A stretch of DNA of 30,000 nt from positions 1-30,000 of the forward strand of contig JAQGDQ010001278.1 of NCBI GenBank assembly GCA_030141605.1, given 5' to 3'. A model generated the notes under the pieces. That model saw nothing but the letters and a program-made list of their open reading frames with translations. It was not told the origin of the DNA and did not search any database. The position numbers and the translations under genes are program-made. Source of the DNA: Tubiluchus corallicola. Lineage: Eukaryota; Priapulida; Priapulimorpha; Priapulimorphida; Tubiluchidae. Of the stretch, positions 28,673-30,000 are shown one piece after another. Positions within the stretch are counted from its first letter, which is position 1; each line of letters starts with the position of its first letter.

Positions 28673-29098
28673 CCCTTTTATACCCGTTTTATCCCGTGGG
28701 ATACGAGAATATTTTCTGCCTTTAAAATTAATAAAAGTTTAAAACTGACAGTTGTGTGATCTGTTAATAGTTATTTTGATTTAAGCCAATAAAAAGAGAC
28801 TACATTGCATAAAAAACTGCGCAAGGTACAGTACTTTAGATACGACTTTGTACAGATCAGCATAGCACGCATACTAAATGTCTTAAATACTTTAAAAAAT
28901 TATCAGCAGTTGCAAAATGAAGCACATTTTATGTTTCCATTGAATCCCAATGTATCCCGTAGGATACGGGCTATATTTAGCACACGGGCACAGCTAGAAA
29001 ACAAATAATTATTATGTGTAAACAAGATGGACATACCAAACAAAAGTACCAAGCCAAAAAAATTTTTCTTATTAAAAAATAATTTGGGACTGAAAGGG
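28673..29098. mobile_element. piggyBac-type MITE, copy 2
   Basis: A 426-bp element bounded by TTAA (28669-28672 and 29099-29102), with ends CCCTTTTATACCC and, on the minus strand, CCCTTTCAGTCCC. It is collinear and closely similar to 9962-10410 in the same orientation, with shorter spacing in the middle. The subterminal palindrome is TATCCCGTGGGATA at the left and a mutated TATCCCGTAGGATA at the right. The reading frame at 28805-29008 is a by-product. Confidence 0.88.
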
Positions 29099-29233
29099 TT
29101 AATTTTAACATGAGTCTACTCCAGCCTTGACGAATGCATCATACATTACTGACAACATCAGACAGATATGCTACATCTGAACGTTATTCAGACACAAACA
29201 CTAATTATGAAAATGGCTATAAAATAATCGAAC

Positions 29234-29903
29234 CTGTTAATTCCACACTGACTGAACTGTATTTGACATTAGTTTCGTCAAAGATTGGCTTCGGCATTCT
29301 CTCCATTCCAGTACCTTTAACGAAGATTTTCCGAAGTTTACGTAAAGTTTGACCATGCACATCTAACCTCACCAACAGGGGGCAGTAGCTAATGATAATT
29401 TCTTGAACAAAGTGCACTTCTGAAAATGCATTAGGATGAATGAATACCAGCTTTGGGTTGTCATCAATTTTAATGCTTCCAGATATATTTCCTGCAATGA
29501 AGGCATTACCAATGCCAACCAATCGAGTCTTAGACAACACGAAATCAGCTATATTGGACCCAACTAGGAGGCCTTCTTGTAGATCTGGTTCTATGTAGTT
29601 TATCAGTGTCAAACTATCCAATGTCTGTCCATCTTTAAGAAGCTTGGCCAAAAAAATCATCTGTTGTCTGTCCAGAGTTACTGGTGTTGGAGTGATTGAA
29701 CCGCACGTTATTTTACACGTGTAAACTGTTATCTGTCTGTTACCTTCAAATATTAGTTTGGGAACATTCCAGAAGTCACAGTAGGGATCTAAGTATTCAC
29801 TTAACAAATCGTTTAGCTTATTTTCTCCACATGGTGGTGCTGTTAGAACCTTGTTAACAAAAATAAAGAGTGCAAAATAAAACCATGTTGTCCTAAAATT
29901 CAT
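29234..29903 (-). CDS. Gene A exon 1: secreted/membrane LRR-Ig family protein, N-terminal LRR part
   Basis: The start chosen is the ATG at 29903 (context ACCATGA), because it opens directly into a signal peptide (MNFRTTWFYFALFIFVNKVL, likely cut near TA|PP). The upstream in-frame Met would bury that peptide behind 29 residues. The exon encodes 223 codons plus one base and ends at ACAG|GTTCG (phase 1). Cysteines at 25, 42, 63 and 67 (CKITC) form an N-terminal cap like that of gene B. Residues about 95-223 carry degenerate LRRs such as IDDNPKLVFIHPNAF and the MERMPKPIF motif before the C-cap. Together with 27514-27657 and the Ig exons this gives signal-LRR-LRRCT-Ig, the layout of LIG-group adhesion molecules and Trk-type ectodomains. 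No orthologue is assigned. The ligand and the membrane anchor are unknown. Confidence 0.87.
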
Positions 29904-29945
29904 GGTGTTACCATTGCTCTTCAAGCGCAGGTAGAATGTAAGCAA

Positions 29946-29959
29946 GTTACTATGGAAAC
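29946..29959 (+). promoter_or_regulatory. RFX/X-box-like motif upstream of gene A
   Basis: GTTACTATGGAAAC fits the degenerate 14-bp X-box consensus bound by RFX factors (two 6-bp half sites and a 2-bp spacer). It lies 43 bp before the gene A start codon. In nematodes and other animals such boxes near the start mark genes of ciliated cells. No equivalent was seen upstream of gene B. Confidence 0.35.
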
Positions 29960-30000
29960 ATACACAATGAGGTGTATAGAATGATGTCACACATTAGAAT

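Larger units (their letters stand above)
27658..29233 (-). other. Intron 1 of gene A, 1.6 kb
   Basis: Contains an AT/GA microsatellite hairpin, about 700 bp of unique sequence and a piggyBac-type MITE. An open minus-strand stretch at 28142-28384 ending in a hydrophobic segment was considered and rejected as an exon. Confidence 0.65.

Overview
This is an AT-rich, intron-rich animal nuclear DNA window. It has dense microsatellites, several non-LTR and LTR retrotransposons, MITEs, and split coding exons with GT/AG junctions. There are no bacterial-type operons. The protein architectures (LRR plus immunoglobulin domains) and the repeat families suggest an invertebrate metazoan. A lophotrochozoan such as a mollusc is my guess, but the sequence does not prove it.

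Host genes: all recognisable host exons lie on the minus strand and belong to two paralogous genes in tandem. Gene A starts at 29903 with a signal peptide, a four-cysteine cap and weak leucine-rich repeats (29234-29903). It continues with an LRRCT exon (27514-27657) and an atypical Ig exon (26088-26423). Next comes a decayed nephrin/Kirrel-like Ig exon pair (24747-24848 and 23765-24019), then an intact copy of the same pair (18877-18980 and 17559-17781). Gene B starts at 11067 with the same kind of first exon (10428-11067) and an LRRCT exon (1918-2067), then runs off the left edge. Except for the phase 0 junction inside each Ig pair, the introns are phase 1, so the modules can be duplicated, skipped or shuffled in frame. 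I found no transmembrane or cytoplasmic exon. The intact Ig copy may end the transcript, because a stop codon and AATAAA follow it closely.

Layout, left to right: 1-1917 flank of gene B with GA and TAA repeats; 1918-10427 gene B LRRCT exon and its 8.4 kb first intron (truncated LINE, direct repeats, a young coding-less LTR element at 4159-6650 with a 51-bp minisatellite, CA repeats, nested MITEs, a LINE relic, a piggyBac-type MITE); 10428-11067 gene B first exon; 11068-17558 intergenic, holding a nearly full-length EN-RT LINE (11642-15297) with a 2A-like motif and flanked by long repeats; 17559-29903 gene A, whose introns hold an ATA array, a tandem array of about 2.4 kb derived from a LINE reverse-transcriptase tail (19040-21640), long tetranucleotide repeats, an 88-bp tandem repeat touching a splice acceptor, and a second piggyBac-type MITE.

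The points most worth following are the modular LRR-Ig tandem family with one dying and one living Ig module, the possible secreted terminal exon, the LINE-derived satellite, and the small non-autonomous LTR element. Everything here comes from reading the sequence. No database search was run, and gene models are splice-signal predictions.
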